DNA of 64,000 nucleotides, from positions 221,646 through 285,645 of the forward strand of contig UCGV01000001.1 of the NCBI GenBank assembly GCA_900471925.1, in the 5' to 3' direction. Below are positions 52,582 to 61,670 of the stretch, in pieces. Within the stretch, counting starts at the first letter, position 1, and each line of letters opens with the position of its first letter. The notes below the pieces were generated by a model. That model ran no database searches. It was not told the origin of the DNA and saw nothing but the letters and a program-made list of their open reading frames with translations. Both the position numbers and the translations under genes were made by a program. Origin of the DNA: Hyphomicrobiales bacterium (GTDB lineage: Bacteria; Pseudomonadota; Alphaproteobacteria; Rhizobiales; Rhizobiaceae).

Positions 52582-53487
52582 TTACTGCATCAGCGGCTTC
52601 TTGAGAAAACTGTTGCGGTCGGCCGATTTGATCCGCAGCCAGGCTTCACGACCATTGCGCAAGACGCGCATCGGAATTTCCGATCCCGCCGGCCCGCTCT
52701 TCCAGACCTTTCGGTAGAAATCGGCAAGCCCATCCACTTCGCCGTCGCGGATTTCGGAGATGACGTCGCCCTGCTGCAGACCCGCTTGCGCGGCCGGGCT
52801 GCCCTTGGCAACGCTCATGACCACGACCTCGCCGTTGCTTTCGGCAGAAAAAGCACCGAGCCAGGGGCGCGGCGGACGGTCGATCTGACCGCGGTTGAGG
52901 AGGTCGTCGAGGATCGGCGGCAGCAGGTTGATCGGCACGACCATGTTGATATCGGCAACTTCGTCGTCCTGCACCATCTGCAATCGCAGCGAACCGATAC
53001 CGAGCAGTTTGCCGTCCTCACTGACGAGAGCGGCGCCGCCCCAGGATGGATGCGCGGGCGCGATGAAGATCGCCTCATCGAGCAGGTATTCCCAGTAGCC
53101 TGCGAATTCCTGTTTGGCGACGATATGCGCCTGCACGAATTCCCCGAGGCCATCTGCGAAGATCGCCGCATCGCCGACCTTGGTCTTGACCTTGTCCCCG
53201 ATATCGAGCGGCGGCAGGTCGAGCGGTGCCAGCGACTGGATGAGGCCGAAGCCGGTCTCCTGGTCATAGGCCAGCGCGTGACCGGGCACGACCTTGCCGT
53301 CGTGGCGTGTCAGCCAGATTTCGTCTGCTTCGGTGATCAGGTAGCCGATGGTCAGCACCAGCCCGTTTTCCCTGATGACCACACCACTGCCTTCCCGGCG
53401 GGTGCCCAGCGTATTCGCGGTGAAGGCATCTTCGGGGATGGAGGCGCGAACGGCCACAACTGACCGCAGGATCCTGTCGATATTCAT
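52582..53487 (-). CDS. HtrA-like protein with PDZ domain, catalytically dead (pseudoprotease)
   Basis: The 301-aa protein has a trypsin-like double barrel (residues about 20-190) and a C-terminal PDZ domain (VVVMSVAKGSPAAQAGLQQGDVISEI). The His, Asp and Ser positions of HtrA are all replaced: GLVLTIGYLIT where VTNxHV is expected, DQETGFGLIQ where the SDIA-type Asp should be, and HPSWGGAAL in place of GNSGGAL. No signal peptide is seen. A chaperone or scaffold role is more likely than proteolysis. ATG 53487 with GAGGA is preferred over 53514. Confidence 0.85.
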   Translation of the reverse strand: MNIDRILRSVVAVRASIPEDAFTANTLGTRREGSGVVIRENGLVLTIGYLITEADEIWLTRHDGKVVPGHALAYDQETGFGLIQSLAPLDLPPLDIGDKVKTKVGDAAIFADGLGEFVQAHIVAKQEFAGYWEYLLDEAIFIAPAHPSWGGAALVSEDGKLLGIGSLRLQMVQDDEVADINMVVPINLLPPILDDLLNRGQIDRPPRPWLGAFSAESNGEVVVMSVAKGSPAAQAGLQQGDVISEIRDGEVDGLADFYRKVWKSGPAGSEIPMRVLRNGREAWLRIKSADRNSFLKKPLMQ

Positions 53488-53604
53488 GGTTTCATCCTCG
53501 TAAGGCGGGCACAAGGGCTCGGAATGCTGCGAGGGCCGGCAAGGGCCGGACGCATACCATTCTGTTTATAGGTATGAAACGACATGCAATTCTGCAAGAC
53601 CTCA

Positions 53605-53634
53605 AGCCTGCGGTCTTTCGTCAAGCCGCAGGCT
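53605..53634. terminator. Inverted repeat beyond the ABC-F gene
   Basis: AGCCTGCGG and CCGCAGGCT form a 9-bp stem with a 12-base loop, just beyond the stop of the minus-strand ABC-F gene (53643). No T tract follows on the minus strand, so function as an intrinsic terminator is uncertain. Confidence 0.4.
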
Positions 53635-53642
53635 GCCAGTTC

Positions 53643-55265
<1,623 letters not shown>

Positions 55266-55429
55266 GTCTTACGCGGGAGCTTGGGAGAATTTTGGCGCCC
55301 TTATGCCACGGGTTTGCCGCCGTGTCGCAGGTTTTCCGCGTCATGAAGCTGTGATCTTTGCAGCTGTGTCCATTCCGCACGACTGGAAATCGAAAGAGGC
55401 TTCCTTATTATTGCGAAGGGGAGGAGCCC

Positions 55430-55870
55430 ATGGCCACCAGAATATCAGGAAAGCCAGCGAAGGCGGCGGAGCCGAAGCTGCTGTCGGGCGGCAATCCGCA
55501 GATCGCCAAAGGCGAGGGTGACGGCCCGGTCCAGGCCTATATCGTCGCCATGCCCGGCTGGAAGAGCGAGGTTGGCCATCGCCTTGACGAGATCGTCATG
55601 CGCACCGTTCCCGATGTCCACAAGGCTGTCAAATGGAATTCGCCGCTCTACGGCATGAAGGGCGAGGGCTGGTTCCTCGGCATCCATTGCTTCAACAAAT
55701 ACATCAAGCTGGCCTTCTTCCGTGGTGCTGACCTGCAGCCGCGCCCACCGGAGGAATCAAAGTCGGCGCAGACGCGCTATTTCCACATCCATGAAAACGA
55801 TCCCATCGACGAGACGCAAATCGCCGACTGGATCCGGCAGGCAAGCCTCTTGCCGGGCGAGAAAATGTAA
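55430..55870 (+). CDS. DUF1801 family protein
   Basis: The 146-aa protein has the DUF1801 (YdhG-like) pattern: VQAYIVAMPGWKSEVGHRLDEIVMRTVPDVHKAVKWNSPLYGMKGEGWFLGIHCFNKYIKLAFFRGADL. This is a small alpha/beta fold without assigned activity. GGAGGAG precedes ATG 55430. The next DUF1801 gene follows after 11 bases, so the two form an operon. Confidence 0.9.
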   Translation: MATRISGKPAKAAEPKLLSGGNPQIAKGEGDGPVQAYIVAMPGWKSEVGHRLDEIVMRTVPDVHKAVKWNSPLYGMKGEGWFLGIHCFNKYIKLAFFRGADLQPRPPEESKSAQTRYFHIHENDPIDETQIADWIRQASLLPGEKM

Positions 55871-55881
55871 GGAGAGAGACC

Positions 55882-56316
55882 ATGAAAAGAGCGGTGACCA
55901 CAAAAAAGGAAGCGGAACCGAAGGAACCTTCTCCCTCCGATCTCATCGATGCCAGGATTAACGAATTGGGCGACTGGCGCGGCGAAACGCTCGCGCGCGT
56001 TAGAGCCATCATCCGCGAGGCCGATCCGGACGTAGTGGAAACCTGGAAATGGCGAGGCGTCCCGGTCTGGGAGGACGCCGGCATTATCTGCACCGGAGAG
56101 ACCTATAAGGCCGTGGTCAAGCTCACTTTCGCCAAGGGCGCTTCCGTTGAGGATCCCGCCAAGCTCTTCAACTCCAGCCTTGAAGGCAACACGCGCCGCG
56201 CGATCGATATTCGCGAGGGCGAGCAGATCGATGAGGCCGCGCTGCGAGCGCTGGTACAGGCGGCGGTGCTGGTCAACAAGACACGCAAACCGGCATCGAA
56301 GAAAGGCGACGCCTAG
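55882..56316 (+). CDS. DUF1801 family protein
   Basis: The 144-aa protein has the same DUF1801 type core, LIDARINELGDWRGETLARVRAIIREADPDVVETWKWRGVPVWEDAGIICTGETYKAVVKLTFAKGA, with a basic tail. It follows the DUF1801 gene at 55430-55870 with GGAGAGAGA before its ATG. The two proteins share fold and some sequence; a common role, perhaps in stress, is not established. Confidence 0.9.
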   Translation: MKRAVTTKKEAEPKEPSPSDLIDARINELGDWRGETLARVRAIIREADPDVVETWKWRGVPVWEDAGIICTGETYKAVVKLTFAKGASVEDPAKLFNSSLEGNTRRAIDIREGEQIDEAALRALVQAAVLVNKTRKPASKKGDA

Positions 56317-56368
56317 CTCAATGGGCGAAACGCACTCATCAATTCACGTCGCTTGAAATGGGGAATCC

Positions 56369-56743
56369 ATGGGCCGGTTGAAGGAAATCGTCATCGATTG
56401 CGATTTGCCTTCCCGTGTCGCTCGCTTCTGGGCTGAAGCGCTCGATGGCTATGCGGTGATGCCCTATGACGATGCCGAAATCGCCCGTCTTGCGGCTCTC
56501 GGCCTCACACCGGAAACCGATCCGGTGGTGATCGTCGAAGGACCAGGCACACGCCTCTGTTTCCATCTTCGTCGCGGAGATCGGCCGGCGCGCAATCGCG
56601 TCCATCTCGATATTGCCGCTACAGATCGCGAAAAGGAGGTCGCGCGCCTGATATCTCTGGGCGCGACCTTCGTGCGTGAGACGGTCGACTATTCCGTCCT
56701 GAACGATCCGGAAGGCAACAATTTCTGCGTCACTTCCGACTAA
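56369..56743 (+). CDS. VOC family protein (glyoxalase-like)
   Basis: The 124-aa protein is a single glyoxalase-like domain (Glyoxalase_6 type): IVIDCDLPSRVARFWAEALDGYAV, then LCFHLRRGDRPARNRVHLDIAATDREKEVARLISLGATFV, and the C-terminal VLNDPEGNNFCV. Two such domains or a dimer make a metal site; the substrate is unknown. GGGGAATCC precedes the ATG. It is 6 bases from the convergent SDR gene. Confidence 0.88.
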   Translation: MGRLKEIVIDCDLPSRVARFWAEALDGYAVMPYDDAEIARLAALGLTPETDPVVIVEGPGTRLCFHLRRGDRPARNRVHLDIAATDREKEVARLISLGATFVRETVDYSVLNDPEGNNFCVTSD

Positions 56744-56749
56744 CTTGGA

Positions 56750-57520
56750 TCACACCGACTTGACCTCGCCGCCATCCATGCGCAGCGTCGTGCCGGTCAT
56801 CCAATGTGCGGCCGGCGAAACGATGAAGGCCATGAGTTCGGCGATCTCTTCCGGTTCGCCGTAGCGCGCAATGCCCGCCTCCTTCGGAAATCGTGCCGTC
56901 GCCTCTTCTACCGTCATGTCGTGCAAGGGCGCCCAATGCTCCAGGTAGCTGCGGCGGCGTCCTGTCATGACAGGGCCCGGCAACACGCTGTTGACCTGCA
57001 CGCCATCTTCGATGCCACGATCCGAAAATGCCTTGGCGAGAGCCGATATCGCCGCGTTGATCGTGCCGACGGCGGCATAGGATGCTTTCGGAAAGACCGC
57101 CGAATTGCCGGACATCAACACGACCGAACCTTTTGTTGCCTTGAGCGCTGGCCAGGCGGCAATGGTCAGCCGCCGTGCGCCATGCAGCTTCAGCGCCATG
57201 CCGTCGTCCCATTGCCGGTCCGTCATCTCGAACACATCGATCTGCGGCACGGCGCCGGCGATATTGAGCAAGGCGTCGATCCGCCCGAAAACGGCAAGTG
57301 TCTGATCGACGATAGCCTCAGCCGCTGCCGGCTCCGCAAGATCCGCGTCGATGATGAGTGCTTTCGCGCCCGTAGCCTCGACCGCCTTAGCGGTCTCGGC
57401 AAGTTTTTCCTTGTTGCGGGCGACCAGCACCAGCTTCGCAAAATCCTTCGCGAGGCGGATGGCCGTTGCCTGACCGATGCCCTGGCTGGCACCGGTAATG
57501 ATGGCGACCTTATCGGACAT
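56750..57520 (-). CDS. SDR family oxidoreductase
   Basis: The 256-aa classical SDR has VAIITGASQGIGQATAIRLA, LLNIAGAVPQ in place of the usual NNAG, VVLMSGNSAVFP, and the C-terminal WMTGTTLRMDGGEVKSV. The catalytic Tyr is in the SYAAVGTIN segment, where the expected YxxxK Lys is replaced (YAAVG), so activity may be altered. Start 57520 begins the domain; the extension to 57577 is rejected. Third gene of a leftward operon with two hydrolases. Confidence 0.88.
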   Translation of the reverse strand: MSDKVAIITGASQGIGQATAIRLAKDFAKLVLVARNKEKLAETAKAVEATGAKALIIDADLAEPAAAEAIVDQTLAVFGRIDALLNIAGAVPQIDVFEMTDRQWDDGMALKLHGARRLTIAAWPALKATKGSVVLMSGNSAVFPKASYAAVGTINAAISALAKAFSDRGIEDGVQVNSVLPGPVMTGRRRSYLEHWAPLHDMTVEEATARFPKEAGIARYGEPEEIAELMAFIVSPAAHWMTGTTLRMDGGEVKSV

Positions 57521-57533
57521 ATTATCTCTCCGA

Positions 57534-58373
57534 TCAGCCGAGGAAGTCACGGATGGTGGCAGCGATTTCATCCGCATGGGTTTCGAGCGCGAAGTGGCCG
57601 GTATCGAAGAACTTGATCACCGCGTCCGGAATATCGCGGGCGAAGGCTTCGGCACCCGGCGGCAGGAAGAAGGGATCATTCTTGCCCCAGACGGCGAGGA
57701 AACGCGGCTTGTGCGTGCGGAAGTAGTTCTGGAAGTCCGGATAAAGCGCCACATTGCTCTTGTAGTCGCGCATGAGATCGAGCTGCACGTCTTCCGCGCC
57801 TGGTCTCGACAGGTAGAAATTGTCGAGCGAATAGCCGTCGGGCGAAACGGCACTCGTATCGGTAACGCCATGCGTATATTGCCAAATTGTCGTCTCCGGC
57901 CCGAGGAATGCCTTCAGCACATTGCGGTTTTCCACGCTGCCATCCTGCCAGTAGGCCTGAACCGGGTTCCATGCATCGCTGAGACCATCCACATAGGCAT
58001 TGCCGTTCTGCGAGATGATCGCCGTGATCCGCTCGGGATGCTTGACCGCAAGGCGGAAGCCCGTCGGCGCGCCATAGTCGAAGACATAGACAGCATAGCG
58101 ATCGAAGCCGACGATTTCGGTGAAGCGGTCGATCGTCTCGGCAATGCTGTCGAAGCTGTTGACCCTGGAATCGTCGGACTGGCCGAAGCCCGGAAGATCG
58201 GGCGCGATGATGTGATAGCGATCGGCGAGCAGTGGGATCAGATCGCGGAACATATGGCCCGATGTCGGAAAGCCGTGCAGCAGCAGGAGCTTCGGAGCGC
58301 CTTGGGTGCCTGCCTCCCTATAGGCGATCTTGATGCCGTCGACGGTGGTGCTGCGGTAGCTGATCTTGGTCAT
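57534..58373 (-). CDS. Alpha/beta hydrolase with Asp nucleophile (haloalkane dehalogenase/epoxide hydrolase-like)
   Basis: The 279-aa protein has LLLLHGFPTSGHMFRDLIP (oxyanion HG motif), DLPGFGQSD, the nucleophile elbow VFDYGAPTG with Asp, and the C-terminal TGHFALETHADEIAATIRDFL with the His. The Asp nucleophile points to a dehalogenase or epoxide-hydrolase type reaction. It is the second gene of the operon, 13 bases before the SDR gene. Confidence 0.88.
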   Translation of the reverse strand: MTKISYRSTTVDGIKIAYREAGTQGAPKLLLLHGFPTSGHMFRDLIPLLADRYHIIAPDLPGFGQSDDSRVNSFDSIAETIDRFTEIVGFDRYAVYVFDYGAPTGFRLAVKHPERITAIISQNGNAYVDGLSDAWNPVQAYWQDGSVENRNVLKAFLGPETTIWQYTHGVTDTSAVSPDGYSLDNFYLSRPGAEDVQLDLMRDYKSNVALYPDFQNYFRTHKPRFLAVWGKNDPFFLPPGAEAFARDIPDAVIKFFDTGHFALETHADEIAATIRDFLG

Positions 58374-58429
58374 GTCGTGTTTCCTTCAGTTGAGATGAAT
58401 GGCGATCTGTTGAGAGATATGTCGGTCGT

Positions 58430-59140
58430 TCAGGCGTCGGCCACTGTTGCCGCAGCCTCGCGGATGACCTGCAGCACCGTGTCCGGTGCCGTGATCATCG
58501 GCGTATGATCGACCGCGAAGGGGCATTGAACCGCCTGCATGCGCGCTGCCATGAAGCTTTGGTTCGCGGCTGCAATCATCCGGTCGTCTTCGGCAATCAG
58601 GAACCAGGAGGGTCGCTCCTTCCAAAGCGGCTGCCCGACGGGCGACATGATGCAGGCCGGCGAAATCGGCCGCTGGACCGCGGCGAGCACCGCAAGCTCG
58701 TCTTTGGTGGCATTCTGCGCATAGGCTGCCGCAAAGGCCTCTCGGGGATAGTAGATCAGGCCATTGTCGGCGGGTGCCAGGTGCGGCGCCCGTGGATCGA
58801 TCTCCGTGCGATAGAAGACATCGGCCACGGTCTCCCCCTCGTCGGGAGCAAGGGCTGCGACGTAGACAAGCGCCTTCACCTTGTCGCTGCGCACGCCGCT
58901 GATAACCGCTCCGGCATAGGCATGGCCGGCAAGAATGACTGGTCCGGCCCTATGTTCCAGCGTCTGTTCGAGCGCTTCGACGTCATCACCATAGGATGTC
59001 AACGGCAACGGCGCTGCGGTCACCGAAAAACCTTCAGCGACGAGCGGCGCAATCACTTTTGCCCAGCCCGAGCCGTCAGCCCAGGCTCCATGGACAAGCA
59101 CGACATGCATTTTTTGATCTCTGGGCGACCGTGGCGACAT
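58430..59140 (-). CDS. Alpha/beta hydrolase (esterase-like)
   Basis: The 236-aa protein begins the domain with HVVLVHGAWADGSGWAKVIAPL and has PVILAGHAYAGAVISGV, where the usual nucleophile Ser (GHSxGG) appears as Ala, so catalysis may rely on another residue or be lost. The C-terminal His is in AVDHTPM. This group resembles EstB/salicylate-esterase-like small hydrolases. The start at 59140 follows AAGGA 7 bases upstream; ATG 59110 is an alternative. First gene of the leftward operon, divergent from the CGNR regulator. Confidence 0.82.
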   Translation of the reverse strand: MSPRSPRDQKMHVVLVHGAWADGSGWAKVIAPLVAEGFSVTAAPLPLTSYGDDVEALEQTLEHRAGPVILAGHAYAGAVISGVRSDKVKALVYVAALAPDEGETVADVFYRTEIDPRAPHLAPADNGLIYYPREAFAAAYAQNATKDELAVLAAVQRPISPACIMSPVGQPLWKERPSWFLIAEDDRMIAAANQSFMAARMQAVQCPFAVDHTPMITAPDTVLQVIREAAATVADA

Positions 59141-59186
59141 CCGCTTTCCTTATTTTTTGAAGTAACCGTTTAAGACGATGCAGAAT

Positions 59187-59238
59187 GGTTACATGTTGAA
59201 AGAGTAACTTGTCAACAGCGTTTTGAAAGGTTACATGT
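59187..59238. repeat. Direct repeats GGTTACATGT in the CGNR regulator/hydrolase promoter region
   Basis: GGTTACATGT occurs at 59187-59196 and 59229-59238, 42 bases apart (four DNA turns), with a related AGTAACTTGT at 59203-59212 and AGTAACCGTT at 59161-59170. They lie between the divergent CGNR gene and hydrolase operon. Regular spacing suggests binding of a dimeric or oligomeric regulator, the CGNR protein being the obvious candidate. Confidence 0.6.
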
Positions 59239-59296
59239 GGGCCGCGTTCTTAAGTGGGCTGCCTCAATGTTGGACTGGCGGCCGGAAGGATCTGTG

Positions 59297-59917
59297 ATGG
59301 ATAACCACTCTCCCGCCATGTTCCTGGGTGATGCGCTGGCCCTGGATTTCCTGAATTCGGTGGCAACGCCCGTAGACACGCCTGTCGATTGGATCGAGAA
59401 TGGAGAGGCATTCTTGCGCTGGCTGGAGCAGGCGGGGCTTGTTCCCCGCGAAACTATCGACAGCTTGCGCAGCCAGGCGCTGCCGGGCGAGATCGACAAG
59501 GTCGCCGATCAGGCGCGCAACCTGCGCGAATGGTTCCGGACCTTCGTTCGCGAGCACAAGGGAAAACCCTTGAGACCGGAGGCGATGGGGGAGCTCGAAC
59601 AACTGAATCGCCTGCTTGAGCGCGACGAGGGTTTCAGCCGCGTCGTCGCGCGACAGACTGATGAAGGCGAAATTTTCGAATTTCAGCCGATGCGCAAATG
59701 GCGCACGCCAGAAGCGTTGCTGTTACCGGTCGGGGAAGAGCTCGGGCGCTTCGTCTGCACGGAGGATTTCTCCAATGTGAAGGCCTGTGAAGGCCCCGTT
59801 TGCACCATGCTTTTTGCCGACCATACCCGTGGTCATCGCCGGCGCTGGTGCAGCATGGCAATGTGCGGAAACCGTGCCAAGCAGGCGGCCCATCGCGACC
59901 GCATCAGAAAGGCTTGA
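59297..59917 (+). CDS. CGNR zinc-finger transcriptional regulator
   Basis: The 206-aa protein has the ABATE-type N-terminal domain (DALALDFLNSVAT...WLEQAGL) and a C-terminal CGNR zinc finger, CSMAMCGNRAKQAAHRDRIRK, with an upstream Cys pair in ACEGPVCTMLFADHTRGHRRRWC. Such proteins are stress-linked regulators in Actinobacteria and Proteobacteria. Start 59297 follows GGAAGGA; GTG 59237 and ATG 59267 are further upstream. Divergent from the hydrolase operon. Confidence 0.9.
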   Translation: MDNHSPAMFLGDALALDFLNSVATPVDTPVDWIENGEAFLRWLEQAGLVPRETIDSLRSQALPGEIDKVADQARNLREWFRTFVREHKGKPLRPEAMGELEQLNRLLERDEGFSRVVARQTDEGEIFEFQPMRKWRTPEALLLPVGEELGRFVCTEDFSNVKACEGPVCTMLFADHTRGHRRRWCSMAMCGNRAKQAAHRDRIRKA

Positions 59918-59939
59918 GCGCCGGGGATAGCCGGTGGCG

Positions 59940-60653
59940 CTACGCATACGCCACCCATCCCCTGAAGCTGAAGGCGGCGTAAAACAGGCAGATAGCGGCA
60001 AAGCCTGCCGCGCGCAGCATCGCCTCCTCATCCTCGGGGGCGAGGATATGGAGCCGTTCCCTCATCGCCTTGCGCGTGCTTTCCAATCTGGAGGCATCCG
60101 CGCCTGCGGCTCCATAGGCAATGTGCCGATCGATCCACATCGATCGCTCCGGCTCGCCCTGCGCAAAACTCATATGCGCGACGACGGAAGGCGCCCCGGA
60201 TTTCAGCCGATCTCGAATTTGCCGAAGTGTTTCAAGCCGTTGTTCAACCCGGATGTGGTGAAAGGTCAGCAGGCAGGCGGCGGCGTCGAACGGGCCATCC
60301 GGCGCGACATCGATGCCGCCACCATGAAGGCGAATGCGGCTTCCATGGTCTCCGGCAACCTGCCGGGCCAATTCCAGCATGTCGGTGGAGGGATCGACGC
60401 CATCGAAAGTCCAGCCCGGATACGCTTCGGCAAAGGCCTTGAGCTCCAGTCCGCCACCGGCGCCGAGAACCAGCACCCGACCATTCTCGGGTGAGCGCTC
60501 CGCTAGCAACATCCCCGCCATCCGGTGCAGGCTGGAGAAGCCCGGAACCTGTCGCGGCGGACCTTCGAGGTAGGATTTGACGGCATCGCCGGCAAAGGCG
60601 GGTGCCGCCAAATGAGCTACGGGTGAATTGGAATGGCCATCATCTCGCATCAT
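59940..60653 (-). CDS. Class I SAM-dependent methyltransferase
   Basis: The 237-aa enzyme has motif I as VLVLGAGGGLELKAF, motif II region FDGVDPSTDML, IRLHGGGIDVAP, and ACLLTFHHI, typical of Methyltransf_12/25 enzymes acting on small molecules. The start ATG lies within or beside an inverted repeat CATCATGTAA/TTACGTGATG (60648-60675), leaving no clear ribosome site, so leaderless or hairpin-controlled translation is possible. The acceptor is unknown. It converges on the CGNR gene. Confidence 0.85.
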   Translation of the reverse strand: MMRDDGHSNSPVAHLAAPAFAGDAVKSYLEGPPRQVPGFSSLHRMAGMLLAERSPENGRVLVLGAGGGLELKAFAEAYPGWTFDGVDPSTDMLELARQVAGDHGSRIRLHGGGIDVAPDGPFDAAACLLTFHHIRVEQRLETLRQIRDRLKSGAPSVVAHMSFAQGEPERSMWIDRHIAYGAAGADASRLESTRKAMRERLHILAPEDEEAMLRAAGFAAICLFYAAFSFRGWVAYA

Positions 60654-60698
60654 GTAACTTTAGTTATTACGTGATGCGAGACCTGTCAAATTGCGAAC

Positions 60699-61562
60699 CT
60701 ATTTCGCAAACTTGCGTGCCCCGGCCACGCAAAGAATGACGGCGACCGTGACCGCCAGCATCGCCCAGCTCACCGTCTCGCGCAGCAGCGTTGCGGCAAG
60801 CGCCAGACCAAAGAAGGGCTGCAGCAATTGCAGCTGGCCGACGGCGGCAATGCCGCCCTGTGCAAGGCCGCGATACCAGAAAATGAAACCAATCAGCATG
60901 CTGAAGAGCGAGACATAGGCGAGCCCGAGCATGGCCGGCGTCTGAATCTCGGCTAAGTTCGGCGGCCGATAGACGATCGCGGCAACGATCATGACCGGCA
61001 GCGACACCACGAGCGCCCAGGAAATTACCTGCCAGCCTCCCAGTCGGCGCGAGAGCTTGGCACCTTCGGCATAACCGAGCCCGCAGACGATGATGGCACC
61101 GAGCATGACTGTATCGCCGACAGGCGAGGCGGTTACCCCCTGCATCAACGCAAAGCCTGCGACCAGCGCGCTGCCCAGCAGCGAGAAGAACCAGAAGGCG
61201 GGCTTCGGCCTTTCTCCGCCTCGGATGACGCCGAAGATTGCGGTGGCGAGCGGCAGCAGGCCAATGAAGACGATGGAATGCGCCGAGGTGACATGCTGCA
61301 GCGCCAGTGCCGTCAGCAGCGGAAAGCCGACGACGACGCCGAGGGCGATGACGACGAGTGAGATGAGATCCTGCCGTGAGGGGCGTTTTTCCCGAAAGAC
61401 GATCAGCAGGCAAAGCGCCAGGATACCGGCAATCGCCGCTCGCGCCACCGTCAGGAAAACCGGATCGAGCTGCATGACGGCCACGCGGGTGGCCGGCAGC
61501 GATCCGCTGAAGATGAGCACGCCGATAAATCCATTCATCCATCCGGTCGCTGCGCGATCCAT
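60699..61562 (-). CDS. EamA/DMT superfamily transporter
   Basis: The 287-aa protein has ten hydrophobic helices in two EamA repeats: GFIGVLIFSGSLPATRVAVMQLDPVFLTVARAAIAGILALCL and, in the second half, LAYVSLFSMLIGFIFWYRGLAQGGIAAVGQLQLLQPFFGLALAATLLRETVSW. Members export metabolites, amino acids or drugs. It is divergent from the MocR gene at 61671, a very common pairing in which the MocR protein controls the transporter. Confidence 0.9.
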   Translation of the reverse strand: MDRAATGWMNGFIGVLIFSGSLPATRVAVMQLDPVFLTVARAAIAGILALCLLIVFREKRPSRQDLISLVVIALGVVVGFPLLTALALQHVTSAHSIVFIGLLPLATAIFGVIRGGERPKPAFWFFSLLGSALVAGFALMQGVTASPVGDTVMLGAIIVCGLGYAEGAKLSRRLGGWQVISWALVVSLPVMIVAAIVYRPPNLAEIQTPAMLGLAYVSLFSMLIGFIFWYRGLAQGGIAAVGQLQLLQPFFGLALAATLLRETVSWAMLAVTVAVILCVAGARKFAK

Positions 61563-61620
61563 ATAGGCACTCCTTTGTTTGCCCCATGCTTATCCGTCGT
61601 TCGCACTGGCGCTGCCAGCC

Positions 61621-61648
61621 ACAGTTCGATACAGTTTGTTGAAACTGT
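61621..61648. promoter_or_regulatory. MocR operator between eamA and MocR genes
   Basis: ACAGTT at 61621-61626 is followed by ACAGTTT-gttg-AAACTGT (61631-61648), a perfect 7-bp inverted repeat. A pair of direct repeats plus one inverted copy is typical of MocR/GabR sites. It lies just upstream of the MocR start and within the divergent promoter region. Confidence 0.65.
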
Positions 61649-61670
61649 TATGGTGAAGGAAGCAGTACGG

